Positions 37,901 through 48,267 of a stretch of 64,000 nt of DNA are shown piece after piece; positions within the stretch are counted from its first letter, which is position 1, and the number at the start of each line of letters is the position of its first letter. Made by a program: the position numbers and the translations under genes. A model generated the notes under the pieces. The model did no database searches. It worked only from the letters and a program-made list of their open reading frames with translations, and was not told the DNA's origin. This DNA comes from Pseudonocardia broussonetiae. GTDB lineage: Bacteria > Actinomycetota > Actinomycetes > Mycobacteriales > Pseudonocardiaceae. Where the stretch lies: positions 1,557,501-1,621,500 of the forward strand of contig NZ_CP053564.1 in assembly GCF_013155125.1 (NCBI RefSeq). The letters run 5' to 3'.

Positions 37901-40524
37901 CCGGGACCGTCCGGCAGATCCGGCGCTGCCTCCCGACCACCGGTCCCTCCACGATCCTCGAGATCGGCTGCGGCACCGGACTCGTGCTCCTGTCCTTGGC
38001 TCCCGAAGTACTGCGATACGTCGGTACCGACGTGTCCCGGAGAGCAATCTTCGATCTGCGTAAACGGGTGCAGGCGGCGGGGCTCTCCCAGGTCGAGCTT
38101 GCGACGGGCTCGGCGCTGGGGACACTCACGGCGGCCAGCGACGAATACGACGTCATAGTGATCAATTCGGTCGTGCAGTACTTCCCGGGACCTGGGTACC
38201 TGACCGAGGTCCTCGATGCGTGTACGGGCACGATCGCAGATGACGGCTGCATCTTCGTTGGAGATGTTCGCGATGTCACCCGGTTGACGGATTTCCACCT
38301 GGCGGTCGGTCGGGCCCGCGGCCTGGATGGTGCCCGGCTACGGGAGTTCGTCGAGGACGCCTCCCACGCGGAAGACGAGCTGCTGCTGGCACCGGCGTGG
38401 TTCGAGCAGTACGCCCGCCGCCGTCCGCGGATCACCGACGTGGAGATCATGCCGCGGCTGGATCACCACGCCACCGAGATGAGCCGGTTCCGGTACGACG
38501 TCGTGCTGCGTACCGGCCCCGGCACCGCGCAGGTCGACGTACGTCCGATGGAGGAGATCCGAGCGGCCGACATCCGCGGTGGGATGGGCGGTGTGCGGTC
38601 GCTGCTCGACACCGACCCCGGGCCGGTCGCCATCCGGTCGGTGGCAACCCCGTTCGAGCCGCACGCGGACGGCGAGGCGACCGGGCTGATCGCCAGCGCC
38701 GCCGAGATCGACGATCTTGCACACGACCTCGGCTGGACCGCGACCTTCGACATGCGCAGGACGGCTGACGAAGGGGATTTCGATGTCCTGCTTCGTCCTC
38801 GGGCGGTGTCCGGTGACGTTCGGCCCACGGTGACGAACACCGTTGGTCAGAAATGGCGGCGTGCCCGCCCAGTTCCCGGTGTGCTGTCGAATGATCCGGC
38901 TCGCCGGCTACAGGACCGCGATCTGGAACGAACGGTCCGAGAACATCTGTTGCGCCACCTTCCGAGCTATATGGTTCCGGCAACTGTCATCGTGCTGCCG
39001 AAATTCCCTCTGACACCGAACAACAAGGTGGACCGTGCCGCGCTCCCGCCGCCACGACCATCGAGGGCGTCAGTCGTGCTTCGCGAGCCAGCAGGCGACG
39101 AGATTCCTGTCGCCGCGGCCTGGACGGAAACCCTGGGGCACCAGAACTTCTCGGTGACGGACGACTTCTTCGACATCGGTGGCACCTCGCTGGCCGCGAT
39201 TCAGCTCGCTGTTGCCCTGCGCTCTCGTGGCTTGTCGTTGACACCGCAGCAGGTCTTCGAGTTCCGTACCGTGGCCACGATGGCTGTGGCGGTGTCGGCC
39301 GACTACGGGTCACCCGAGTCCGCGCCGCCGGATACCGCTGATGATCACGACGTGGCGCCGCTGCTGGCGCTCTCCGACACATCCATGGGTGCTCCGCGTC
39401 CGCTCATCGACGGACGGCGGATCCTGCTCACCGGAGCCACCGGAATGCTCGGTATTCACATCCTCCACGCGCTGCTGTCGCGGACGACCGCCGACATCGT
39501 CTGCCTGGTCCGCGCCGCCGGGCCGGACAGCGGACTCGCCCGGATCCTGGACCAGTACGGCTGGTATTTTCCCACCGCCGATATCGGCGTGCTCCGGAGC
39601 AGGGTCGCCGCGTGCGCTGCCGATCTGTGCAGCGACAACCTGACTGTGGCACTCCACGCGCAGCACCCAGGGACCCGCTTCGATCACGTCTTGCACTGCG
39701 CAGCAGACGTGAGGCATGTAGCGGACCGGAATGAGGTCATGGCGGCGAACGTCGACGGCACCCGTAGGGTCGTCGATCTGGTTCAGGGCCTCGGACCGGT
39801 GTCTCTTCACCATATTTCGACGGTGGGAGTAGCCGGCTGGGTACCGCGGGATGCAGCGGTGACAGTGCTCGATGAGGACTCGCTGGACATCGGACAACGC
39901 CCGACCGAAGTGTACTCGGAGTCGAAGATCATCGCTGAAGGAGTCGTGCGCAAGCACTTCGCCGCTGGCTGGGAAGGCAGCGTACTGCGAGTCGGTACGG
40001 TCGCCCCGAATTCCAGGACCGGACACTTTCAGCGGGACATCCAGGCCCATTTTCTCAGTCGCCACCTCCGTTCGATTCTCATGCTGGGGATTACCTCCAC
40101 CTGGCCGGGCCGCGACCTCAGGCTCATACCCGCCGATCTCATGGCGACAGCCGTGCTCGAACTCGCAAGTTCACATGCGGGTCGCTCCAAGAATACTTTC
40201 CACCTCGAAGGCACGGAACCGCTGAGTCACGGGCGGCTGGCCACAATACTGACCGACCTCGGATACAATCTACGTGTCGTACCGCCCGGTGAGTTCCCAG
40301 CCGAAATGGACCGGTTGATTTCTGGTGGAGCAGACCGCGATCTGGTGGGTGGCCTGCTCCCGCAGATCAACCGACACTCCGGGGTTGCCGTGACCCTGGA
40401 CTCCCGGCGGTCCCGGGCAGCCGCCGCGGAGCTCGGGCTGGTTCTCGGTGCGTCCGGGACCGCCTACGTCCGGTCCTTCATCCAAGACGGGCTCAGTCGC
40501 GGCTTCTTCCCCCCACCCAGCTGA
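34936..40524 (+). CDS. Terminal NRPS C-A-MT-PCP-reductase
   Basis: A 1862-residue synthetase. GTG 34936 is chosen because GGGGGAGG lies five bases upstream; the frame is open further back. C has HHIICDGS at ~159. A has YTSGSSGRPK near 634 and FDVFYHE; its contact code D-V-H-Q-M-G-T-I-F is not one I can assign. A methyltransferase (LEIGCGTGLVLLS near 1007; VVQYFPGPGYL) is inserted between A8 and A10, as in N-methylating NRPSs. A10 is TPNNKVDRA. PCP has DIGGTSL near 1412. The C-terminal thioester reductase has LLTGATGMLGIH near 1498 and the YSESK catalytic pair near 1659. Release should give an aldehyde or alcohol of an N-methylated residue. It diverges from the aminotransferase operon. Confidence 0.92.
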   Translation: MTLEDDLADQYLERILAGRRAAADESSDVRRGAVTSAQARMFFLDKVEADPSRYHVAETFRVHGALDRRALERSLAVLVGRHSSLRSGFTDGAGLRRAVVDDAVVMIEDLQVADTSDETAVEAALLGFFRRPFDLAVPPLARAALLHITERDHLLCMVYHHIICDGSAIGVLNRELGLVYSALARDGRPPVLPPAVDPDVLPAREHAYLRSPAATEALAWWEHQLRGSASAPLPLVRQLSPSDGPSASSTVHLSAETTAALELLAAQRRTSLYAVICASVAAWVIRCTGETDLTFGAPAANRTSADVVDLVALTVNTIALRMRCAEVTTFAELVELARDTVSSGLDHQSMPFERVVERLAPDRHVDLNPLFQIMVAHQNVDAPLPQFPDATVERGTNISGAVHVDLEVTTWRRPTGLEVRVGGHPRHYDDATIGRIIRQLTILLDHVSQHPESLLEELPIMPPDEIGIIAGWEHGPAAEVGDARTVPAMFTAAARVYSSRPALETSAGSASFGELAEMADKVTRQLTGMAGPTRITAVALQRDIPLVATILGIMGTGSAVLALNLQDPPARRRHVLEDAGCQLVVTDDVDVAWLPAGVTGIPFSSLNGDQPIPVSDDARVPSRAPVPENVAYVMYTSGSSGRPKAVLVEHRNIVNTLSACVRAEDLHEGDLGLVLAAHTFDVFYHELFTPMLSGACVYLVTPQELFDHDAMLGLLQRASSLQAVPGLMEQIMQITAAHGAGVNHSLRRLMTGGDTVPPALLKAMRKTFPRARISITYGPTEAAIFCTRYNVPDTGEVTGNPLGRPLPGASIRVANARGERVPVGAEGEIWIGGNGVGRGYLNRPSEHAASFVERAGMRFYRTGDRARWRTTGDLEFLGRRDTQVKVRGARIELTEIAALAAGAAGVGQSVVVPTGTTLAEQRLLLYVTPAVGAMSGETDGRRVENWRHVFDDAYGGRVRSVRGGLDFTGWRSSFSGTSIDLDVMRDWLSGTVRQIRRCLPTTGPSTILEIGCGTGLVLLSLAPEVLRYVGTDVSRRAIFDLRKRVQAAGLSQVELATGSALGTLTAASDEYDVIVINSVVQYFPGPGYLTEVLDACTGTIADDGCIFVGDVRDVTRLTDFHLAVGRARGLDGARLREFVEDASHAEDELLLAPAWFEQYARRRPRITDVEIMPRLDHHATEMSRFRYDVVLRTGPGTAQVDVRPMEEIRAADIRGGMGGVRSLLDTDPGPVAIRSVATPFEPHADGEATGLIASAAEIDDLAHDLGWTATFDMRRTADEGDFDVLLRPRAVSGDVRPTVTNTVGQKWRRARPVPGVLSNDPARRLQDRDLERTVREHLLRHLPSYMVPATVIVLPKFPLTPNNKVDRAALPPPRPSRASVVLREPAGDEIPVAAAWTETLGHQNFSVTDDFFDIGGTSLAAIQLAVALRSRGLSLTPQQVFEFRTVATMAVAVSADYGSPESAPPDTADDHDVAPLLALSDTSMGAPRPLIDGRRILLTGATGMLGIHILHALLSRTTADIVCLVRAAGPDSGLARILDQYGWYFPTADIGVLRSRVAACAADLCSDNLTVALHAQHPGTRFDHVLHCAADVRHVADRNEVMAANVDGTRRVVDLVQGLGPVSLHHISTVGVAGWVPRDAAVTVLDEDSLDIGQRPTEVYSESKIIAEGVVRKHFAAGWEGSVLRVGTVAPNSRTGHFQRDIQAHFLSRHLRSILMLGITSTWPGRDLRLIPADLMATAVLELASSHAGRSKNTFHLEGTEPLSHGRLATILTDLGYNLRVVPPGEFPAEMDRLISGGADRDLVGGLLPQINRHSGVAVTLDSRRSRAAAAELGLVLGASGTAYVRSFIQDGLSRGFFPPPS

Positions 40525-40583
40525 ACCCCACCCGCACTCGCGGCGCGGGTAACCCGGCGTTCCGGCACCGGGGGCGGGGCGCC

Positions 40584-41237
40584 TCACCGGTCCTTGACGA
40601 CGAGTCCCAGCGTCCGAGCCATCGTCGGCGCCAGCTCGGCGAGTTGCAGCGAGCTGACGACAGCGCCCTGCAATGACGTGATGCCGTCGGCGACATCGAG
40701 CACGGATGCCCCGCGGAGGTCGACCTTCTTCAACTGCACCCCGGCCATCCGCGCGCCACGCAGCTCGGAACCGGGCACCGTGACGTCGGTCAACGTCGCT
40801 CCGGCGAAGTCGACGTCCTGGAGCACGCAGTTGCGGAACGTCACCTCCTTCAGTCGCGCCCCGCGCAGGTTCACCGCGTCGAACCGGCAGTCGTGGAAGC
40901 TCACCCGCGTCAGCTCGGCGTTGAACATCTCCACGCCCGCCAGCGAACCCTGGGCGACCTCAGCGTCGAGCCATGACGACTCGGCGAAGCTCGCGCCCAC
41001 GAGCCGCACGTTGTTCATCCACACGTCGTTGAACCGGGTTCGGGAGTAGCGCCCACCGGTGAGGACGGCCTTGGTGAACGCGCACTCGGTGAACCGGGCA
41101 TTCCCCACTTCCCCGTCCTCGACCTCGAGATCGACGAAGTAAGCGGTGTCGTAGTCGGCGTGCTGCTCGAGGGTACCGACGAATCGACTGAGGTGGCGCG
41201 CATAGGGTAGATCGTCCAGCTCACGCGGCTTACTCAT
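40584..41237 (-). CDS. Pentapeptide-repeat protein, probable gyrase-protection protein
   Basis: A 217-residue protein from ATG 41237 (GGGAGA six bases upstream), 22 bp after the gyrB stop. From residue ~45 to ~185 it is a run of five-residue repeats with a central Leu/Phe, for example VNLRGARLKEVTFRNC and DVDFAGATLTDV. This pattern folds as a right-handed quadrilateral beta-helix. Qnr, MfpA, AlbG and McbG are pentapeptide proteins that protect DNA gyrase from inhibitors by mimicking DNA. Pentapeptide repeats alone do not prove this, but placement between gyrB and the biosynthetic cluster makes self-resistance the best reading. It is convergent with the terminal NRPS. Confidence 0.85.
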   Translation of the reverse strand: MSKPRELDDLPYARHLSRFVGTLEQHADYDTAYFVDLEVEDGEVGNARFTECAFTKAVLTGGRYSRTRFNDVWMNNVRLVGASFAESSWLDAEVAQGSLAGVEMFNAELTRVSFHDCRFDAVNLRGARLKEVTFRNCVLQDVDFAGATLTDVTVPGSELRGARMAGVQLKKVDLRGASVLDVADGITSLQGAVVSSLQLAELAPTMARTLGLVVKDR

Positions 41238-41259
41238 GAAATCTCCCGATCCTGTGCCG

Positions 41260-43455
<2,196 letters not shown>

Positions 43456-43494
43456 TCATGTCGCCCTGAGCGGGCCGCAGGACGTTGCGGCAGG

Positions 43495-44151
43495 TCAGCC
43501 GTACGTGTCGCGCGGGCCGCGGCCCCGGACGGTCCTCGGGCCGTGCTTCCACGTCGGCCCGCTCGGCCCGACCACCCGGATCCGCCGCACGACGTCCTTG
43601 CCGACGGCCCCGGCCAGGCGCACGAGCAGCTGGCGCTGCAGCATCCGCAGCTGCGTGGCCCACGCCGTGGACTCCGCCTGGAGCACGAGCTCGCCGTCAC
43701 GCAGGGAGATCGGGGTGCAGTGGTCGGCCACGTCGTCGCCGACGAGCTGGGGCCAGCGCCCGAGCACCGTGGCGTCGGTGAGCCGGGGCGACCACCCGCG
43801 GTCGAGCGCGACGCGCGAGACGACCCGGCCGAGCGTCTGCGGGTCCCGGTCGTCGGGGCCGGGGCCCGACCACCGGCGCCGCTTGCCCGCGCGGCCCAGG
43901 CGCGGCACGCCGCGGCGCTCGCCCGCGCGCTGCGCCGACTTCGCCGCCGACGCCTCGCGGGCGGCCCTCAGCGCGTCCCGGGCGATGTCCGATCCGCGAC
44001 CGGCGGTCGCCGGACCGTCATCCCCAGGGGTGGGGACAACCGACCCCGGACGGGCCGCGCCGGACGGTTCGCGCGGCACGATCGGCGGTCGTCCGGGCCG
44101 GTCATCACCAGTACGGGCCGAGTTATCCACAGTATCCACAACCTTGTCCAC
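43495..44151 (-). CDS. DUF721 (DciA-like) protein
   Basis: A 218-residue protein from GTG 44151. The first ~110 residues are basic and disordered. The DUF721 domain follows: LGRVVSRVALDRGW, LGRWPQLVGDDVADHCTPI, LVLQAESTAWATQLRML and LVRLAGAVGKDVV. The DUF721 family includes DciA, a loader of the replicative helicase, and it sits between recF and gyrB in most actinobacteria. Its first eleven codons are made of DnaA-box sequences, so the true start may lie further downstream. The gap to gyrB (43234-43494) must hold the gyrB promoter; I see no gene there. Confidence 0.85.
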   Translation of the reverse strand: MDKVVDTVDNSARTGDDRPGRPPIVPREPSGAARPGSVVPTPGDDGPATAGRGSDIARDALRAAREASAAKSAQRAGERRGVPRLGRAGKRRRWSGPGPDDRDPQTLGRVVSRVALDRGWSPRLTDATVLGRWPQLVGDDVADHCTPISLRDGELVLQAESTAWATQLRMLQRQLLVRLAGAVGKDVVRRIRVVGPSGPTWKHGPRTVRGRGPRDTYG

Positions 44152-44152
44152 A
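44123..44152. promoter_or_regulatory. Cluster of three DnaA boxes
   Basis: TTATCCACA (44123-44131), GTATCCACA (44132-44140) and TTGTCCACA (44144-44152) lie head to tail. The first and third are perfect matches to DnaA-box consensus forms, better than most in the dnaA-dnaN gap. They overlap the start of the DUF721 gene. Confidence 0.7.
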
Positions 44153-44169
44153 GCCGGTCGGGTTCACGG

Positions 44170-45300
44170 TCACCCTCCTGACGAGCCGGTTCGCGCCGCG
44201 GGCGTCACGCGGCCGCCGCCCACCGCGAGGCGCGCGCCGTCGAGGCCCTCGGGGACGTCCTCGGCCACCGCGGCCGTCACGAGCACCTGCTCGGCCCGCC
44301 GGGCGACGTCGGCGAGCGCCCGCCGGCGGCGCGCGTCGAGCTCGGCGAACACGTCGTCGAGGATCAGGACGGGCTCGACGTCGTCGGCGCACAGCAGCCG
44401 GTAGGACGCCAGGCGCAGCGCGAGCGCCATCGCCCAGGACTCGCCGTGGCTCGCGTACCCCTTGGCCGGGCCGGGGCCCAGCAGCAGGTCGAGGTCGTCG
44501 CGGTGCGGCCCGACCAGGCACACCCCGCGCTCCACCTCCTGGCGCCGCACGCGCGCCAGCTCGTCGAGCAGCAGGGGCTCCAGCTCGGCGGGCGAGGGCG
44601 GCAGCGCACCCGGCACGGTCGAGCGGTAGGACAGCCCGAACTCCTCCGACGTCGGCGCGATCTCGGCGAACGCCTCCACCGCGTACGGGGCGGTGCCGGC
44701 GACGAGGTCGAGCCGGCCGGCCAGCAGCGCGGCGCCGGTGCGGGCGAGGTGGCCGTCCCAGACGTCGAGCGTGGAGAGGTCGGAGCGCCCGTTGCGGGCG
44801 GTCTTGAGCAGCGCCGAGCGCTGGCGCAGCACGCGGTCGTAGTCGGCGCGCACGGCGGCGTAGCGCGGGTAGCGCACGACGAGCAGGTCGTCGAGGAAGC
44901 GCCGGCGCTCGCCCGGGTCGCCGCGCACCAGCGCGAGGTCCTCGGGCGCGAACAGCACCGTCCGCAGGATCCCGAGCACGTCCCGGGGGCGCGGGACCGG
45001 GGCGCGGTTGACCCGCGCCCGGTTCGCGCGCCCAGTGGTGATCTCCAGCTCGATCTGCAGCTCGCGGCCGTGGTGCACGACGGTGCCCCGCACCACGGCC
45101 CGCTCCGCGCCGCGCCGGATCAGCGGCGCGTCGGAGGAGACGCGGTGCGAGCCCAGCGTCGCGAGGTAGCCGACGGCCTCGACCAGGTTGGTCTTGCCGA
45201 CGCCGTTGGGCCCGACCAGCACCGTGACGCCCGGCTCCAGCTCGAGGTCGGCCGTCTCCCAGGAGCGGAAGTCGGTGACGGCCAGTCGGCGCAGGTGCAA
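44170..45300 (-). CDS. recF: DNA replication and repair protein RecF
   Basis: A 376-residue SMC-like ATPase that loads RecA at gaps with RecOR. It appears to start at TTG 45300 ([20 protein letters not shown]). Walker A is [20 protein letters not shown], the signature region is [18 protein letters not shown] and Walker B is [13 protein letters not shown]. It follows gnd by 12 bp and precedes DUF721 by 18 bp, the standard origin operon. Confidence 0.97.
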   Translation of the reverse strand: MHLRRLAVTDFRSWETADLELEPGVTVLVGPNGVGKTNLVEAVGYLATLGSHRVSSDAPLIRRGAERAVVRGTVVHHGRELQIELEITTGRANRARVNRAPVPRPRDVLGILRTVLFAPEDLALVRGDPGERRRFLDDLLVVRYPRYAAVRADYDRVLRQRSALLKTARNGRSDLSTLDVWDGHLARTGAALLAGRLDLVAGTAPYAVEAFAEIAPTSEEFGLSYRSTVPGALPPSPAELEPLLLDELARVRRQEVERGVCLVGPHRDDLDLLLGPGPAKGYASHGESWAMALALRLASYRLLCADDVEPVLILDDVFAELDARRRRALADVARRAEQVLVTAAVAEDVPEGLDGARLAVGGGRVTPAARTGSSGG

Positions 45301-45312
45301 GCGGTGCCGGCC

Positions 45313-46257
45313 CTAGTCCTGCGTGGAGCCGGTGCCCGAGCTCGGGCCGGCGTGCTCACCCGGGGCGCCCGCGGGGCCCGCCGCGCGCACGGCGTGGCCG
45401 CCGAACTGCTGGCGCAGCGCCGCGACCGCGCGCATCGCGGGCGAGGACTCCTGGCGCGAGGAGAAGCGCGCGAACAGCGCCGCGGAGATGACCGGGAGCG
45501 GCACCGCGTGCGTGATGGCCTCCTCGATCGTCCAGCGGCCCTCGCCCGAGTCGTCGACGTAGTCGTCGAGCTTGGACAGCTGCGCGTCGTCCTTCAGCGC
45601 GAGGACGAGCAGGTCGAGCAGCCACGAGCGGACGACCGTGCCGCGCGACCAGGCCTGCAGCACCGCGGGCACGTCGGTGACGAGGTCGGCCGCCGACAGC
45701 AGCTCGAAGCCCTCCGCGTAGGCCTGCATGAGGCCGTACTCGATGCCGTTGTGGACCATCTTCGAGAAGTGCCCGGCGCCGACCGGACCGGCGTGCGCGA
45801 AGCCCTCCTCGCGGGGGCCCTCGGGGCGCAGGGCGTCGAAGATCGGCATGGCGAGCTCGACGTGCTCGGGCGTGCCGCCGGCCATCAGGCCGTAGCCGTT
45901 GTCCTTGCCCCAGATGCCGCCGGACACGCCGCAGTCGAGGTAGCCGATGCCCTTCGCGTCGAGCAGGGCGGCGTTCGGGCCGTCGTCGGTGTAGCGGGAG
46001 TTGCCGCCGTCGATGACGAGGTCACCGGGCTCGAGCACGTCGGCCAGCGCCTGCACGGTGCTGCGCGTCGGCTCGCCGGAGGGGACCATCACCCACACGA
46101 CGCGCGGCGCGGTGAGGGCGGCGGCCAGCGACGCGAGCGAGTCGACGTCGGTGACCTCGGGGCGCGGGTCGTAGCCCACGACCTCGTGGCCGGCGGCGCG
46201 CACGCGGTCGCGCATGTTGCCGCCCATCTTGCCCAGCCCGATGAGTCCGAGTTGCAC
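45313..46257 (-). CDS. gnd: 6-phosphogluconate dehydrogenase, decarboxylating (Gnd/YqeC type)
   Basis: A 314-residue short-form enzyme from GTG 46257 that converts 6-phosphogluconate to ribulose 5-phosphate in the pentose phosphate pathway. Rossmann motif GLIGLGKMGGNM is at the N-terminus, with the substrate-binding regions DGGNSRYTDD, CGVSGGIWG and the catalytic Lys in HFSKMVHNGIEYGLMQ. The ~300-residue form between dnaN and recF is typical of actinobacteria. The last ~25 residues are Gly/Pro/Ser-rich. Confidence 0.96.
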   Translation of the reverse strand: MQLGLIGLGKMGGNMRDRVRAAGHEVVGYDPRPEVTDVDSLASLAAALTAPRVVWVMVPSGEPTRSTVQALADVLEPGDLVIDGGNSRYTDDGPNAALLDAKGIGYLDCGVSGGIWGKDNGYGLMAGGTPEHVELAMPIFDALRPEGPREEGFAHAGPVGAGHFSKMVHNGIEYGLMQAYAEGFELLSAADLVTDVPAVLQAWSRGTVVRSWLLDLLVLALKDDAQLSKLDDYVDDSGEGRWTIEEAITHAVPLPVISAALFARFSSRQESSPAMRAVAALRQQFGGHAVRAAGPAGAPGEHAGPSSGTGSTQD

Positions 46258-46305
46258 GGTTGTGGCTCCTGAGTTCTCGAGTGCTGCCGGACGGGCGCTC
46301 CGGAC

Positions 46306-47487
46306 TCAGCCGGGCAGCCGGACGGGCATCAGCAGGTGCAGGTATCCGGGGACGGGGTCGGCGACCGCGGTGTCGCCGGCGCCATCATCACCTGCTGCGG
46401 CGGCAGGCGCCGGGACGGGGCGGACGAGCGCGGGCCGGTTGGGCGTGGTGAACGTCAGCTGGGCCCGGTCGGTGTGCAGCGCGCCGAGCGAGTCGAGCAG
46501 GTAGCCCGGATTGAACGCGATCGTCAGCGGGGCGCCGTCGAGCTCGCAGGGGAGCTCCTCCTCGGCGCTCCCGACGTCGTCGCCGCCGGCCGACAGGCGC
46601 AGCCCGTCCTCGCCGAACTCCATGCGGACCTGCGCCACGCGGTCGGTGACGAGCGCGACGCGCTTGATCGCCTCGACCAGCCCCGCCACGCCGACGACCG
46701 CGGCGCTCGTGTGCTCGGCCGGGATCAGCTGCCGGAAGCGCGGGAACTCGGCGTCGAGCAGGCGGGTGGTGGCGCGCCGCCCGGCGCCGGTGATGCCGAG
46801 CATCCCGTCGCCCGCTGACAGGGAGATCTCCACGCGGCCCGCACCGGCCAGCGACTTCGCGACGTCCGACAGCGTCTTGGCCGGGATCAGCACCGCGACG
46901 GAGCCGGTGGCCAGGTCCTCGCCCGGGTTCCACTCGAGCTCGCGGACGGCGAGCCGGAAGCGGTCGGTGGCCGCGAGGGTGAGCCGGCTGCCCTCGATCT
47001 CCAGCCGGATGCCGGTGAGCATCGGGAGCGTGTCGTCGCGCCCGGCGGCGACGGCGACCTGCGCGACCGCCTCGGCGAGCTGGTCGCCCGCGACGGTGCC
47101 CGCGTGCTGGGGCATGGCGGGCAGCTGCGGGTAGTCCTCGACCGGCATCGTCGGGAGGCTGAACCGGCTGTTGCCGCAGTTGATCGTGGCGCGCGCGCCG
47201 TCGACCACGAGGTCGACCGGCTTCGACGGCAGGGCGCGGGTGATGTCGGCCAGCAGGCGGCCCGAGACCAGGACGCGGCCCGGGTCGCCGATCGTGGCGT
47301 CGAGCTCGACGCGGGCGGAGGTCTCGTAGTCGAACCCCGACACGGTGAGTCGGTCGCCGTCGCCGCCCCCGCTGACCGCCTCGACCAGGACCCCGCCGAG
47401 CACGGGGACCGGCGGCCGCGCCGGGAGGCTGCGCGCCACCCACGCGGCGGCGTCGGCCAGGACGTCGCGTTCGACCCGGAACTTCAT
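46306..47487 (-). CDS. dnaN: DNA polymerase III beta sliding clamp
   Basis: A 393-residue clamp from ATG 47487 ([19 protein letters not shown]). Three repeated clamp domains are visible, with [26 protein letters not shown] and YLLDSLGAL, ending LHLLMPVRL as expected for beta clamps. A Pro/Ala/Asp-rich insertion near residues 355-380 is a lineage feature. It is separated from dnaA by the origin region. Confidence 0.98.
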   Translation of the reverse strand: MKFRVERDVLADAAAWVARSLPARPPVPVLGGVLVEAVSGGGDGDRLTVSGFDYETSARVELDATIGDPGRVLVSGRLLADITRALPSKPVDLVVDGARATINCGNSRFSLPTMPVEDYPQLPAMPQHAGTVAGDQLAEAVAQVAVAAGRDDTLPMLTGIRLEIEGSRLTLAATDRFRLAVRELEWNPGEDLATGSVAVLIPAKTLSDVAKSLAGAGRVEISLSAGDGMLGITGAGRRATTRLLDAEFPRFRQLIPAEHTSAAVVGVAGLVEAIKRVALVTDRVAQVRMEFGEDGLRLSAGGDDVGSAEEELPCELDGAPLTIAFNPGYLLDSLGALHTDRAQLTFTTPNRPALVRPVPAPAAAAGDDGAGDTAVADPVPGYLHLLMPVRLPG

Positions 47488-48267
47488 GACGGGGACCTCT
47501 CGCGGGCGGGGCAGGACTCACCGGTCGTCGGGGAGCCGGGAGGACCACCACCGTAGAGCCTCCCGGCTCCGGGTGTCATCCCGCCCGAGAGGGGCGCGAC
47601 GGCGCCCGTCCGGGTCTCCGTCCACACACTCGTTCTTCTTGTAGTTCCAGGAGAAGAGAGAACCAGCAGTAGTACTCACACCTGTGTGTTGTGTGGATGG
47701 AGCCCGTCGCCGCAGGTCGTGGGGTGTGGCGTCCTGTGGATCCGCGGGTGGGACGGACGGTGCACGGATCGGGCGGTCCGTGGATGGACGCCGGCCGTCC
47801 CCGGTTGTCCCCCGGCGGGACACCGGTTGTCCACCGTTTCCGGGCCGTCCGTCCACCGGTCCCCGCACGTCGATCCACAGAGTTGTCCCCAGATGTGGGT
47901 GAAAAGAGCGTGCGCGTCAGAACGCACGGCGACGGGTTCGTCGCGCTCGGCGCGGTTCCGCCGGCGGCGAGAACTCACAGACTTCCCGCCCGTCCCACAC
48001 GGAGAACGGAGCGTGAGCATCTTCGTCACGGGGAGTGCGTGATCGACACGCCGGGAGGCGCCGGGTGACGGTGGCGGAACGGCGAGCGGTCGGCCCGGTC
48101 CGGTGTCCGGCGCAGCGGACGCGCGTCCCGGAGCGGCGTGGCGGGACCGTGCCCCCCCGCGACGGGGCGTCCGGGCGCGGGCACCGGCGCGCACGACGGC
48201 GCCCCGGCACATCTCGGGCCGATCACGGGAAACCGCTGCGCACCGCGGAGAACGGTGCGCGGGAACG
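47488..48267. other. Chromosomal replication origin (oriC) region
   Basis: This 780-bp gap between dnaN and dnaA is the usual actinobacterial origin. It holds several degenerate DnaA boxes: TGTGGAT near 47692, TGTGGATCC at 47735, TTGTCCCCC at 47805, TTGTCCACC at 47827, CGATCCACA at 47871 and TTGTCCCCA at 47883. An A+T-richer segment at about 47625-47690 could be the unwinding element. Open frames here are Arg/Pro-rich shadows; I see no gene. Confidence 0.85.

Noticed and set aside
15004..40524. Known gyrase inhibitor families (aminocoumarin, cystobactamid/albicidin, simocyclinone, microcin B17)
   Set aside because: No aminocoumarin ring genes, no p-aminobenzoate-oligomer NRPS, no type II PKS and no azole-forming peptide cyclase are present.
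14695..41259. Transposon-borne insertion of the cluster
   Set aside because: No transposase, insertion sequence or terminal repeats are seen at either border. Mosaic gyrA and gyrB ends fit homologous recombination better.
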